DNA of 64,000 bases from Castellaniella sp034675905 (GCF_034675905.1 NZ_JAUCCV010000010.1:868001-932000); one strand, 5' to 3'. Shown: positions 15,822-24,298, numbered from the stretch's first letter. Numbers and translations: made by a program. The notes: a model not told the origin generated them from the letters alone.

Positions 15822-16921
15822 AGCAGGGCGCCTTCGCCGGTATCCAGGAAGGTTTCGATCCGGCTGCGCCATGCGTCGATATTGATGTCCTGGGCCTTCA
15901 GCCAATCATCGTTGTAGTAGGTGGTGGCATAGCGGTCGCCGCTGTCGCAGATCAGCGTCACCAGAGATCCCGTCTGACCGCGCTGGCGCATCAGCGATGC
16001 CATGCACAGGATGCCCATGAAGTTCGTGCCGGTCGATCCGCCGACCCGGCGGAACAGACGGTCGGACAACACATGGGCGGCGGCGATAGAGGCTGCGTCG
16101 GGGATGCGGATCATCTCGTCGATGACGCCGGGGATGAAGGATGGCTCGACGCGCGGGCGGCCGATGCCTTCGATGCGGGATCCGCGCGCCGTCGTGCTCA
16201 GGTCGCCGCTTTGCCAGGCATCGTAAAAAGCCGATCCTTCGACGTCCACGACGCACAAGTGGGTATCCAGGTTGCGGTAGCGGATAAATCGGCCGATGGT
16301 GGCTGACGTGCCGCCGGTGCCGGCGCTCATGACGACCCATTCCGGGATGGGGTGCGGTTCGCCCGACAGCTGGCGGAAAATGCTTTCGGCGATGTTGTTG
16401 TTGCCGCGCCAGTCGGTGGCGCGTTCGGCGTGGGTGAACTGGTCCAGATAATAGCCGCCCGCCTCGTCCACCAGCGTCTGTGCTGCGGCATAAATTTCGC
16501 CGGCGTGCTGGACGAAGTGGCAGCGGCCGCCGAAACATTCGATCGCCTGGATCTTCTGCTGGCTGGTGGATTCCGGCATCACGGCGATGAAGGGCAGACC
16601 CAGCAGCCGGGCAAAATAGGCCTCGGATACCGCAGTGGAGCCCGACGACGCTTCGACCAGGGTCGTGCCCTTGCGAATGCGGCCGTTGCAGATGCCGTAC
16701 AGAAACAACGATCTGGCCAGCCGGTGCTTCAGGCTGCCGGTTGGGTGGGTGCTCTCGTCCTTGAAGTAGATGTCGATACCGGCCAGGCCGGGGAAATCCG
16801 GCTTGACCATGTGGGTATCGGCGGACCTTTTGCCATCCGCCTCCAGGATGCTGATGGCATGCCGGGTCCAGTCACGATCGGCGAGGGATAGGGCGCTGGG
16901 CGCCTTGGTGCAATAGTCCAC
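15818..16921 (-). CDS. Cysteine-synthase-family PLP enzyme (Cds1-like)
   Basis: A 367-residue fold-type II PLP enzyme. The Schiff-base lysine lies in HPTGSLKHRLA, the phosphate or substrate loop is SSGSTAVSEAY instead of the SSGNTGIALA of O-acetylserine sulfhydrylase, and MSAGTGGTSATIGRFIRY is the second glycine loop. The C-terminal CDSGDRYATTYYND pattern recalls the Cds1 group, known from mycobacteria as an L-cysteine desulfhydrase. Such enzymes do beta-elimination or beta-replacement on serine/cysteine-type substrates. The gene is 3 bp after tctA and overlaps the opine-dehydrogenase-like gene by 4 bp. That pairing suggests an amino acid made or destroyed here is the partner of the opine-type reaction; this is inference. 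Confidence 0.83.
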   Translation of the reverse strand: MDYCTKAPSALSLADRDWTRHAISILEADGKRSADTHMVKPDFPGLAGIDIYFKDESTHPTGSLKHRLARSLFLYGICNGRIRKGTTLVEASSGSTAVSEAYFARLLGLPFIAVMPESTSQQKIQAIECFGGRCHFVQHAGEIYAAAQTLVDEAGGYYLDQFTHAERATDWRGNNNIAESIFRQLSGEPHPIPEWVVMSAGTGGTSATIGRFIRYRNLDTHLCVVDVEGSAFYDAWQSGDLSTTARGSRIEGIGRPRVEPSFIPGVIDEMIRIPDAASIAAAHVLSDRLFRRVGGSTGTNFMGILCMASLMRQRGQTGSLVTLICDSGDRYATTYYNDDWLKAQDINIDAWRSRIETFLDTGEGALL

Positions 16922-16924
16922 GAA

Positions 16925-18421
16925 TTATTTCTCCTGTGTTTTGCGTGTTCGCCACATGGCGCGCAGCGGGATGAACAGGATGACCGCCGTGAGGAACACG
17001 AGAATCATCGACATCGGCGAGGCGATCAAGGCCAGCGGGCGGCCGCCTGAAATCGTCAGGGCAAGATTCAGTTGGCTTTCCGCGATGGGACCCAGGATCA
17101 CGCCGAGAATGATTGAGACGCTGGGGTAACCCAGACGATCCAGCGCATAGGCGACGATGCCGACGATGACCAGGGTGCTCAGGTCGAACAGGGAATTGTT
17201 GACCGCATAGACGCCGATCATCAGGAACAGCAGGATCATGGGCGCCAGCACCACGGGTGGCAGGCGCAGCGCCTGACCAAAGATCCGGGTCGCTGCCAGA
17301 CCGCCCAGGGCGATCAGGAAAAATGCCGAAATCAGCATCTGCAGCATGAATCCGTACACGATGTCCGGATGCTCCGTGAACAACTGCGGCCCGGGGCGCA
17401 GACCGTGCACCAGCAGTCCGCCCAGGATGACGGCGGCGACGCCCGATCCTGGAATGCCCAGGGACAATGCAGGAATCAGGGACGCGGCGTTGTCCGCGCC
17501 GTTGCCGGCTTCCGAGGCGGCGACGCCTTCTGGGTTGCCCTTGCCGAAGGTCTCGGGTTCTTTCGAGCGCTGCTTGGCGTCGTTATAGGCCAGGTAGCAG
17601 GAAATGGACCCCCCGGCGCCGGGCAGGATGCCGACGATGATGCCGATCACCGAGGACCGCATCCAGACCGGCAGGAAGCGGCGCCAATCGCGCAGGACCG
17701 AGCCCTGGCGTTTGAGTTTCAGCAGTTCGCGTGGCATGCCTTCACGGCTGGCTTGTTCGATCATTTCCAGCACCGGCGGGATGGCGAACAGGCCCGTGAG
17801 CAGCACCACCAGATCAATGCCTTCCGCGAATTCCAGCCGCCCGAAGGTGAAGCGTTCGACGCCGGACGAAATATCGATGCCGATGGTGCCGAGCAACAGG
17901 CCGATGACGGCCGCCAGCAGACCTTTGAGCAGGTCGTCGCCCAGCAGAGACGCCACGGTGGCCAGGCCCAGCAGCGCGACCCAGAAGTATTCGGCAGGTC
18001 CGAACAGCAGGCTGAGTTTGGCCAGTGCGGGCGCGAAGGCGATCAGAGACAGGGCCGAGAGCACCGACCCGATCACGCCCGAGACGACGGCGACCTGCAG
18101 CGCATAGGCGGCACGGTTCTGCTTGGTCATCTCGTAGCCGTCGAGAATGGTGGCAACCGCCGCCGGCGTGCCGGGGACGCGCAGCAAAATGGCGGGAATC
18201 GCCCCGGCGTAGCTGCCGCTGTTGTACATCCCTGCCATCATCCCCAGCGCGAACAGGGGTTCCATGCCGAAGGTGAGCGGGATCAGGACGGCGATGCCGG
18301 TGGTGACGGTCAGGCCGGGCAGTGCGCCGACCACCAGGCCGGCCATCGAACCCAGCAGCACGGCGAACAGATTCGAGAGCGAGAAGACGTGTGGCAGCGC
18401 GCTCAATAGTGCGTCAATCAT
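16925..18421 (-). CDS. tctA: Tripartite tricarboxylate transporter, large membrane subunit
   Basis: A 498-residue TctA-family permease with about 12 membrane helices. Family signatures are visible: GLVVGALPGLTVTTGIAVLIPLTF near the start, AGMYNSGSYAGAIPAILLRVPGTPAA, and the repeated GILPGAGGSISCYLAYN ... EAGNGADNAASLIPALSLGIPGSG. It works with TctB and the periplasmic TctC to import carboxylates using the cation gradient. Start ATG 18421 overlaps the tctB stop by 4 bp (ATGA), and the product begins MIDALLSALPH as in the family; an in-frame upstream extension lacks homology-like features. It is followed by metabolic enzymes 3 bp downstream, so the substrate probably feeds them. Confidence 0.93.
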   Translation of the reverse strand: MIDALLSALPHVFSLSNLFAVLLGSMAGLVVGALPGLTVTTGIAVLIPLTFGMEPLFALGMMAGMYNSGSYAGAIPAILLRVPGTPAAVATILDGYEMTKQNRAAYALQVAVVSGVIGSVLSALSLIAFAPALAKLSLLFGPAEYFWVALLGLATVASLLGDDLLKGLLAAVIGLLLGTIGIDISSGVERFTFGRLEFAEGIDLVVLLTGLFAIPPVLEMIEQASREGMPRELLKLKRQGSVLRDWRRFLPVWMRSSVIGIIVGILPGAGGSISCYLAYNDAKQRSKEPETFGKGNPEGVAASEAGNGADNAASLIPALSLGIPGSGVAAVILGGLLVHGLRPGPQLFTEHPDIVYGFMLQMLISAFFLIALGGLAATRIFGQALRLPPVVLAPMILLFLMIGVYAVNNSLFDLSTLVIVGIVAYALDRLGYPSVSIILGVILGPIAESQLNLALTISGGRPLALIASPMSMILVFLTAVILFIPLRAMWRTRKTQEK

Positions 18422-18906
18422 CGCAGGAACTCCAGGATCGGGTTCAGGAGGTCTGGCGGCATCGGACGGCCCAGGATCGTGTGGAACACAAGGACGATGA
18501 ACACGATCGTGCCCAGTGTGACCGTCAGGGACAGCTTCAGTTTGCGATAGCCCAGACACCAAGGCACGAAGACGCCAATCGCAAGGCTGGGCAACAGATA
18601 GCCCACCAGGCCGATGGCCGCCACATAGGCGATGATGGCGGCCAGGCCCAGGGCGAATCGCCCTGCATGCAGGAACAGACGGGGTTCGTCATCTCTGGCT
18701 GCAGTCCTCAGGCGCCGCGCGATCACCAGCGCGGCCCCGATCGCCAGCAGGATGCCCAGCACCTGGGGATAAGTGCCGCTGGTCCCCGGGTAGTCGCGCG
18801 CCTGGGCGATCACCCAGGCCGCGACCACGAGGAGGATCGCTGCAAATCCCAGATCGGCCTGTTTGCCGCTTGGATTTGTGCTTAACGCCACGGCATCACC
18901 TTCCAC
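18418..18906 (-). CDS. tctB: Tripartite tricarboxylate transporter, small membrane subunit
   Basis: A 162-residue TctB-family protein with four predicted membrane helices (about 18-35, 48-63, 82-103 and 107-160, the last region containing two). GTSGTYPQVLG is the typical TctB periplasmic loop. The start is uncertain: ATG at 18906 overlaps tctC by 25 bp, while a GTG at 18891 would overlap by 10 bp. It couples to tctA by a 4-bp overlap. Confidence 0.85.
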   Translation of the reverse strand: MEGDAVALSTNPSGKQADLGFAAILLVVAAWVIAQARDYPGTSGTYPQVLGILLAIGAALVIARRLRTAARDDEPRLFLHAGRFALGLAAIIAYVAAIGLVGYLLPSLAIGVFVPWCLGYRKLKLSLTVTLGTIVFIVLVFHTILGRPMPPDLLNPILEFLR

Positions 18907-19841
18907 GTAGCGGTCAGGCCGGTGTAGATTTTGTTGATGAGCGCGGTGTAGGCGGCGGAATCCATATAGGCCAAGGGGATTTCAGCTTTTTCCGCCGCCT
19001 TCAGGTATTCCGGGTCTTCCATGGCGGCCTTGAGGGCGCCTTCCAGCTTGACGACGATCTCATCCGGCACGCCCGCGGGAGCAGCCAGCCCGCGCGAGGC
19101 GGTCACGATCAGGTCGTAGCCGTTTTCCGCGAACGTCGGCGCGTCGGGCAGATAGGGGGACCGCTCTTCCGACATCACGCCCAGCACCCGGATGTCGCCG
19201 CTGCGCACCATGGTCAACGCTTCGGACAGGTTCATGGTTGCCGCCGGCACGTGGCCGCCCAACAGCGCCTGGCGAGCCGGGGCGGTGGCGCCGAAGAACG
19301 CCGGGGTGAAGGTGACGCCGGCCGTGTGGTTCAGGCTCAGCAGGCCGATGTGCTCGGATGAACCCGCGGCCCCGGATGTCCCCACGACAATGGCGCCGGG
19401 ACTGGCTTTGGCCGCCGCCATGATGTCTTTCAGCGTTTTATAGGGGCTGTCCTTGCTGACGGCCAGAATGCCGGGATCCAGCACGATGTTGCCGATGGGC
19501 TTGAAGCTGTCCATCGTGTATTTCGCCTTGCCTTCGACGGCCAAGGCAACGAAGGCCGGCGGATTGATCATGCCGATGGTGTAGCCATCCGGCTTGGCTT
19601 GCGACAGCATCGTCCAGCCGATTTCACCGCCGGCGCCCGGTTTGTTGATGACGGCGACTTTGGCGCCATTGCCCAGCTTTGCTTCCATGAATCGGGCGAT
19701 GGAGCGCGCCGCTACATCGGTGCCGCCGCCGGGCCCAAAGGCCACGATGACTTCGATGGGTTTTTCGGGATATGCCGCGATGGCCGGTGTGGCGATGGTT
19801 GCGGACAGGGCCAAACACACAAGGGGAATCAAGCGTTTCAT
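18882..19841 (-). CDS. tctC: Tripartite tricarboxylate transporter substrate-binding protein
   Basis: A 319-residue periplasmic protein of the Bug/TctC family. The signal peptide (about 1-22, ending PAIAA) is followed by YPEKPIEVIVAFGPGGGTDVAARSIA, the canonical start of the mature domain with the GPGGGTD loop. NKPGAGGEIGW and GTSGAAGSSEH are further ligand-contacting loops. The family binds dicarboxylates, amino acids, aromatic acids and more; the ligand of this one is not readable. It follows the UroD-like gene by 61 bp and precedes tctB, so it is second in the operon. Confidence 0.92.
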   Translation of the reverse strand: MKRLIPLVCLALSATIATPAIAAYPEKPIEVIVAFGPGGGTDVAARSIARFMEAKLGNGAKVAVINKPGAGGEIGWTMLSQAKPDGYTIGMINPPAFVALAVEGKAKYTMDSFKPIGNIVLDPGILAVSKDSPYKTLKDIMAAAKASPGAIVVGTSGAAGSSEHIGLLSLNHTAGVTFTPAFFGATAPARQALLGGHVPAATMNLSEALTMVRSGDIRVLGVMSEERSPYLPDAPTFAENGYDLIVTASRGLAAPAGVPDEIVVKLEGALKAAMEDPEYLKAAEKAEIPLAYMDSAAYTALINKIYTGLTATWKVMPWR

Positions 19842-19902
19842 GTCTTACCTCACGGTTCCTGGATGGAATGATTTTGTAGTGATTCTGGGTTGTCGGGCGA
19901 GT

Positions 19903-20931
19903 CTACCCGGTGGAAAGCGGGTCGGCGGCGTGCTCCTCCTGCCGCGCACTGGGGTTGCGGATGAAATCGCGCAGGGCGACGATGGTGTCCGTGTCGAAGC
20001 CGGCACGAATAGTACAGCTGGGGGCCAGGATCAGATCGCCGACCTCGCTCATGGCGTTCAGGGCCGTCGAGATCTGGCGGCGGATGGCCGGAATGTCGTT
20101 GCGCGTGACAGAGCGGCGATCGATGCCGCCCAGGATGCATTTGCCCGATGTCAGCGCGCCGGCGGTGACGTCGGGATGGGTTTCCCAGCTGTGCCAGTTG
20201 AGCGCATGGACCGGGTAGTCCTGCAGTTCCCGGAAACGGATGCGTTCGCCGTGGATGTGCAGCACGTTGAAGCGCCCGGCGGCAGCGCCTGCCAGGACGG
20301 CGATGTCATAGGGGGCGACGAATTCGCTGAAGGCGTCATAGGACAGCAGATGTCGTCCCGTATCCTGATGCGCGAGAAAAACGCCATCCGCGCCGGCGGC
20401 CAGGGCAGCCTGGGCATAGGCGCTCGTGGTGTCGGCCAGGCGGCTCAGGGCGGCATGGATGCGAGGGCCGTCATGGCCTTCCGCAATCTGGCCGTGGATA
20501 CGCCCCTGGCTGAGTTTCGAGGCGATCGTCATGGGGCTGAAAATCGTGAAGACGATGGGGACGTCGGGCAGGGCTTGGCGTACCAGGCGCAGCGAATGCA
20601 GTTCGCGAGCCAGCGCGCCCCGGGTCAGGTCGCCTTCGGGCAGCTTGTCCCAGTCGGATGCTTGTTGATAGGGCGTCGACACGATGCGGGCCACGCCCCC
20701 CAGGGGTACCTGGGAAAAGTCGATTTCCACCCCCAGGTCTTCGACGGCATACATGCCGTTGGGGGCCGTTTTCACCAAGTCGCACTGGAACTGCTGTTGC
20801 AGACGGATGGTGGCCTCGGCCAGGCGCTCCGCATCCAGGTCGGCGTCGGGGAAGTGCGTCCAGAAAGTGAACAGAGGTCCGCGATCCGCTCGGTCGCCAA
20901 AGACGCTCTTGGTGGCCTGACTGTATTTCAA
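19903..20931 (-). CDS. Uroporphyrinogen-decarboxylase-superfamily protein (MtaA-like methyltransferase fold)
   Basis: A 342-residue TIM-barrel protein of the UroD family, but not HemE: the N-terminal HemE signatures are missing. The metal-binding triad used by MtaA/MtbA-type methyltransferases (H-x-C ... C) appears here as H225-I-H227 and C306 (LHIHGE and LAPSCTI), with the middle Cys replaced by His. Other landmarks are ALNWHSWE, ILGGIDRR and the C-terminal GFDTDTIVALRDF. Such proteins usually move methyl groups between a thiol or corrinoid and a substrate, or cleave related bonds. It is the first gene of the operon and diverges from the LysR regulator. A role in demethylating or otherwise processing the imported substrate is inference. 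Confidence 0.78.
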   Translation of the reverse strand: MKYSQATKSVFGDRADRGPLFTFWTHFPDADLDAERLAEATIRLQQQFQCDLVKTAPNGMYAVEDLGVEIDFSQVPLGGVARIVSTPYQQASDWDKLPEGDLTRGALARELHSLRLVRQALPDVPIVFTIFSPMTIASKLSQGRIHGQIAEGHDGPRIHAALSRLADTTSAYAQAALAAGADGVFLAHQDTGRHLLSYDAFSEFVAPYDIAVLAGAAAGRFNVLHIHGERIRFRELQDYPVHALNWHSWETHPDVTAGALTSGKCILGGIDRRSVTRNDIPAIRRQISTALNAMSEVGDLILAPSCTIRAGFDTDTIVALRDFIRNPSARQEEHAADPLSTG

Positions 20932-20979
20932 AACGTCCCCCTCTTGGATTTTATGTTATGTCCAAGGCACTATAGCGAG

Positions 20980-21001
20980 CTATTTGCAATCGTGAAAATA
21001 G
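20980..21001. promoter_or_regulatory. Probable LysR operator
   Basis: CTATTT and AAATAG are perfect 6-bp arms around a 10-base centre, in the 101-bp divergent region between the UroD-like operon and the LysR gene. The AT-rich interrupted dyad contains the T-N11-A pattern typical of LysR-type sites. A second small dyad (ATAGC-GA-GCTAT, 20972-20983) overlaps its left side. Confidence 0.6.
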
Positions 21002-21032
21002 TATGTGAGGATGATTGCCATCGCAAAATACG

Positions 21033-21956
21033 ATGGATAAACAGATGCGTCTGGATCAACTCAGGTTCTTCATTGCAGCGGCTGAAAGCGGCAGCATCTC
21101 CGAGGCGGCGCGGCGGGTGCATCTGGCGCAGCCGGCCTTCTCGGCGCACATCAAGGCCCTGGAGCACGATCTGGGGGTCACGCTGTTTTTGCGCAGCACG
21201 CGCGGCGTCTCTCTGACGGCGCCGGGCAAGCGGCTGTATAACGGGGCGACGGCGCTGTTCCGGCATGTGGCGCAGGTACGGCAGGAAACACTGTCGGCGG
21301 GTAACGAACCGTCGGGCGATGTCCGTATCGTGCTGGCGGGCTCGTTGGCGCCCCTGCTGGCGGGGCAGGTGTTCTTTGATGTGCAGCGGGTCTACCCGGA
21401 AATCCGCCTGTCGATTCTGGATTTGTTGCGAGTGTCCGGTGAAAACCTGGTGACGGCCCGGCTGGTGGATTTTGGCCTGTTGCCGAATGCGGCGACCCTG
21501 GCGGGGGCTGCATCAGAAGCGGTGCTGTCGCAGGAACTGTATCTGGTCGGGCGGGCGCTGCCGGGCGACGAGGTGGCTTTTCAGGATCTGCATCACTATC
21601 CCCTGGTGATGGGGGGGCGCCACAATCAGCTGCGCATCGATCTGGAAAATACGGCGGCCCAGGAAGGCTACCGCATCAATGTCGTATCCGAGCAGGATTC
21701 ATTGTCCATCTACCGCAGCATCATCATGAATGGGCCGTACTACACCGTCGTACCTTATTCCGCGTATGTGACGGATATCGAAAGCGGCCGCCTGGCCGCC
21801 GCGCGCATCGTCGGGCCCGCCGTCGAGCGTACCGTGTCGTTTGTCTGGCATGCTCATTCCGATCTGTCCGTGGCCGCGCGCGCCGTGATGGATCTCTTGC
21901 GGGCCAGCATCGCCGAGACCATCGAAAGCAACAGTTTGCGCGGACGCTTGCTGTGA
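21033..21956 (+). CDS. LysR-family regulator of the divergent Tct/opine operon
   Basis: A 307-residue LysR-type regulator. The N-terminal winged helix-turn-helix (about 7-65) reads LRFFIAAAESGSISEAARRVHLAQPAFSAHIKALE; the C-terminal co-inducer domain (about 95-300) is of the CbbR/NAC type. The ATG at 21033 gives the usual short lead before the domain. A TTG at 21015, closer to a GAGGA ribosome-binding site, would add six residues, and an ATG at 21045 would also work. It is divergent from the UroD-like operon and presumably activates it in response to the imported compound. Confidence 0.88.
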   Translation: MDKQMRLDQLRFFIAAAESGSISEAARRVHLAQPAFSAHIKALEHDLGVTLFLRSTRGVSLTAPGKRLYNGATALFRHVAQVRQETLSAGNEPSGDVRIVLAGSLAPLLAGQVFFDVQRVYPEIRLSILDLLRVSGENLVTARLVDFGLLPNAATLAGAASEAVLSQELYLVGRALPGDEVAFQDLHHYPLVMGGRHNQLRIDLENTAAQEGYRINVVSEQDSLSIYRSIIMNGPYYTVVPYSAYVTDIESGRLAAARIVGPAVERTVSFVWHAHSDLSVAARAVMDLLRASIAETIESNSLRGRLL

Positions 21957-21989
21957 TCGTTGGCAGGCGATGCGTCGCAGGAGCAACAC

Positions 21990-22559
21990 CTATGCGGCGT
22001 CTGGCGTCTGTTTGCGCGTGCGGGCGTTTTCCAGCGCAGCCAGCTGCTGGGCGGCTTGCTGCAAACGGTAGGATCGGCCAGTCGCCAATTCCTGACGGGC
22101 CAGTTGCAGATCGCCGACCCGCAGCGGCTCGTCGCGCGGTTGCCAGGCCCATAGCAGTACATCCAGGGCGGGCGCGCTCAGGTGGTTGGTCAGTTGTGCG
22201 AAAGAAGCCTCGTCCACCCGTTTCAGCCGGACGCGGGTCAGGATTGCTCGCGCGGCCAGATACACCATCCAGGCGACGATGATGGTGCACAGGATCACCA
22301 AAGCCCCCCAGAAATAAGGGTTGTAGCGCTGCAGCAGGGCGGTGGCTTCCGCTCCCATGATGTGGTTTCCGGCATAATCGATACCGTTGCCAAACGCCAG
22401 CAGGCGATTCAGCAGGTCATACCAGGTCAGCGCCACCAGCACGACCAGCGTGGCAGACAGAATCTTGGATGTCGCCGTCAATTTCAGCAGAAGCTTGCGC
22501 AACAGGGCGAAATCCTGCCGGCTGGGAGTTTGGAATGATTCCTGTGTCATGGCCTTCAA
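21990..22559 (-). CDS. Membrane protein of unknown function
   Basis: A 189-residue protein I do not recognise. Two membrane helices are predicted (about 33-56, ILSATLVVLVALTWYDLL, and about 83-106, FWGALVILCTIIVAWMVYLAA), separated by a periplasmic loop of about 27 residues. The C-terminal 80 residues are cytosolic and helical (ARQELATGRSYRLQQAAQQLAALE). The start may be ATG 22559 or ATG 22550. At 22550 it would face the rpoN start across almost no space, so promoters of both genes must lie inside coding sequence. It converges with the LysR gene. Confidence 0.7.
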   Translation of the reverse strand: MKAMTQESFQTPSRQDFALLRKLLLKLTATSKILSATLVVLVALTWYDLLNRLLAFGNGIDYAGNHIMGAEATALLQRYNPYFWGALVILCTIIVAWMVYLAARAILTRVRLKRVDEASFAQLTNHLSAPALDVLLWAWQPRDEPLRVGDLQLARQELATGRSYRLQQAAQQLAALENARTRKQTPDAA

Positions 22560-22569
22560 TGAGTTGAAT

Positions 22570-23901
22570 ATGCGTTCGCAACCGTCCCTGGAACTGGGCC
22601 AGCATCAGCAGCTGGCGCTGACGCCGCAGCTGCGTCAGGCGCTGCGGCTGCTGCAATGCTCGACTCCGGAACTGGAACAGGAGATTGCCCAGGCGCTGGC
22701 GGACAATCCGCTGCTGGAGCGCGAAGAACCTGCGCCGGATGCAGTGTCAGCCGAGATGCTGGATCGCCACTGGGCGCAGCCGTCGCGCCGGACTGTCACG
22801 GATGATATCCCGGAATCACCCGCTTCGCAGAGCCTCACGGATCATTTGTTGCAACAATTGCGCACCACACGGGCCAGCCCCCGGGATCAGGGGCTGGTGA
22901 CGATTCTGATCGGTGAACTGGATGAGCAGGGCTATCTGGACTTCGATCCACAGGGCTATGCGGTATCCCTGCCGGGCCTGGATATCCAGGAGGAGGAGTG
23001 GCTCGCTGCCTTGAGACTGCTGCAATCCTTTGATCCTGTCGGCGTCGGCGCGCGGGGCGTGGCCGAGTGTCTGCGCCTGCAGCTGCGGGCGCGCGCGGAT
23101 GAATGGCCGCCTGAAGTATTGGACCGCGCTTTGCGCCTGACGGGTTTGCTGGATGACCTGGGAGCGGGACGCTGGGGGCGCTTGTGCGAGGCGCTGGGGT
23201 GCGATCGTGCGCAGCTGGATGCCGCGCATCGGGCCGTGCTGTGCCTGGACCCGCATCCGCTCGGTCTTTGGCAGGACGAGGCTACGTGCTATGTGGCGCC
23301 CGACGTGCTGTTTTACCGCAGCGGCGACGCTTGGCGGGCCAGCCTGAATCCGGCGCTCGAGCCCCGCTTGCGGGTGGATGCCGATCTGGTCGCTCGGCTG
23401 GAGAGCGCATCGGCGCCGGCGCTGCGCGAGCAGATGACTCAGGCCAGGCAGCTGATCCAGCAGCTGGGCCAGCGCCGGCAGACGATCTTGCGGGTGGCGG
23501 AATTCATGACCGTGCATCAGCGCCTGTTTCTGGATCAGGGCGCTGCGGCCTTGCGTCCTTTGGCCTTGCGCGAGGTGGCGCAGGCGCTGGAACTGCATGA
23601 ATCGACCATTTCCCGGGCTACGCGTCTGAAATACGCCCAGACCCCCTGGGGGGTGATCGAACTGAAGCAGTTTTTCGGCAATAGCGTGCAGACCGCCTCG
23701 GGAGAAGACACATCTTCCCGGGCGATTCAGGCGGTCATGCGCACTTTGCTGGATGCCGAATCGGCGGATCGGCCATTGTCGGATATGCGCTTGGCCCAGT
23801 TGCTGGCGGACCAGGGCACCGTCATCGCCCGCCGCACGGTTGCTAAATACCGCGAGGCCATGGGCGTGCCTGTCGCCAGTCTGAGAAAGGCCCGTCGCTG
23901 A
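22570..23901 (+). CDS. rpoN: RNA polymerase sigma-54 factor
   Basis: A 443-residue sigma-54. Region I, which interacts with the activator, is the Gln/Leu-rich stretch LELGQHQQLALTPQLRQALRLLQ plus TPELEQEIAQALADNPLLE. The core-binding domain covers about 85-270. The DNA-binding domain includes a helix-turn-helix (LREVAQALELHESTISRATRLKY) and the RpoN box ARRTVAKYR (420-428). It is shorter than E. coli RpoN (477 aa), mainly in acidic region II. ATG 22570 starts where family members do; ATG 22549 would add seven residues. Unusually for proteobacteria, lptB and hpf/ptsN are not adjacent. bfd follows 42 bp later. Confidence 0.93.
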   Translation: MRSQPSLELGQHQQLALTPQLRQALRLLQCSTPELEQEIAQALADNPLLEREEPAPDAVSAEMLDRHWAQPSRRTVTDDIPESPASQSLTDHLLQQLRTTRASPRDQGLVTILIGELDEQGYLDFDPQGYAVSLPGLDIQEEEWLAALRLLQSFDPVGVGARGVAECLRLQLRARADEWPPEVLDRALRLTGLLDDLGAGRWGRLCEALGCDRAQLDAAHRAVLCLDPHPLGLWQDEATCYVAPDVLFYRSGDAWRASLNPALEPRLRVDADLVARLESASAPALREQMTQARQLIQQLGQRRQTILRVAEFMTVHQRLFLDQGAAALRPLALREVAQALELHESTISRATRLKYAQTPWGVIELKQFFGNSVQTASGEDTSSRAIQAVMRTLLDAESADRPLSDMRLAQLLADQGTVIARRTVAKYREAMGVPVASLRKARR

Positions 23902-23939
23902 GGATGCCAAAACCGCTTGCTTTCTAAATAAAGAAGGAT

Positions 23940-23958
23940 GATAATGATTCGCATGTAT
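23940..23958 (+). promoter_or_regulatory. Possible Fur box over the bfd start
   Basis: GATAATGATTCGCATGTAT agrees with the 19-bp Fur consensus at 12 positions, best in its first nine bases, and overlaps the bfd initiation region. bfd is a known iron-starvation gene, which makes Fur repression plausible. The match could be partly chance because the second half overlaps codons. Confidence 0.4.
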
Positions 23959-24207
23959 ATTTGTGTATGCAATGCGATCAGCGAGCGTCAGGTGCAGGAA
24001 GCCATCGCCCAAGGGGCGGCGGATCTCAGCGATCTGCAGGCTCAGCTTGGCATCGCCACCTGCTGCGGCCAGTGCGCCGATACGGCGACTGACTACCTGC
24101 CGGGGGGCCGGTATGCGACTGAATTCGTGTCGACTCCGGCGGTAGCGCCTGATCGCGTGGTTCAGGCGCCCTTGCTCTCCAGTACCGAAGTCCGCCGCGT
24201 CGCCTGA
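23944..24207 (+). CDS. bfd: Bacterioferritin-associated ferredoxin
   Basis: An 87-residue [2Fe-2S] protein that reduces the haem of bacterioferritin to release stored iron. The ligand pattern C7-x-C9 ... C41-x-x-C44 (CVCN and CCGQC) matches the Bfd fold, with TERQ-like ISERQVQEAI between. ATG 23944 is chosen because AAGGA lies 5 bp upstream; ATG 23938 or 23953 would alter only the first residues. The C-terminal 25 residues are not conserved-looking. bfr follows on the same strand with a 91-bp gap containing a hairpin, so the two may be regulated partly separately. Confidence 0.9.
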   Translation: MIRMYICVCNAISERQVQEAIAQGAADLSDLQAQLGIATCCGQCADTATDYLPGGRYATEFVSTPAVAPDRVVQAPLLSSTEVRRVA

Positions 24208-24259
24208 CGCACGACTGCCTTCTCGGGCAGATCGCTGCGTGTTAGCCTAATGACTTGCA

Positions 24260-24277
24260 GCCCGCACGCCTGCGGGC
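24260..24277 (+). terminator. Hairpin between bfd and bfr
   Basis: GCCCGCA-CGCC-TGCGGGC forms a 7-bp GC stem 21 bp before the bfr start. There is no T-run, so it may be an mRNA-processing or partial-termination structure that separates bfd and bfr levels. Confidence 0.35.
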
Positions 24278-24298
24278 CGTGTCTTAGGAGCACAGGTC

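Noticed and set aside
14748..16921. A staphylopine-like metallophore pathway
   Set aside because: There is an opine-type dehydrogenase, but no CntL/nicotianamine-synthase-like gene and no exporter nearby; the importer is of the Tct carboxylate type.
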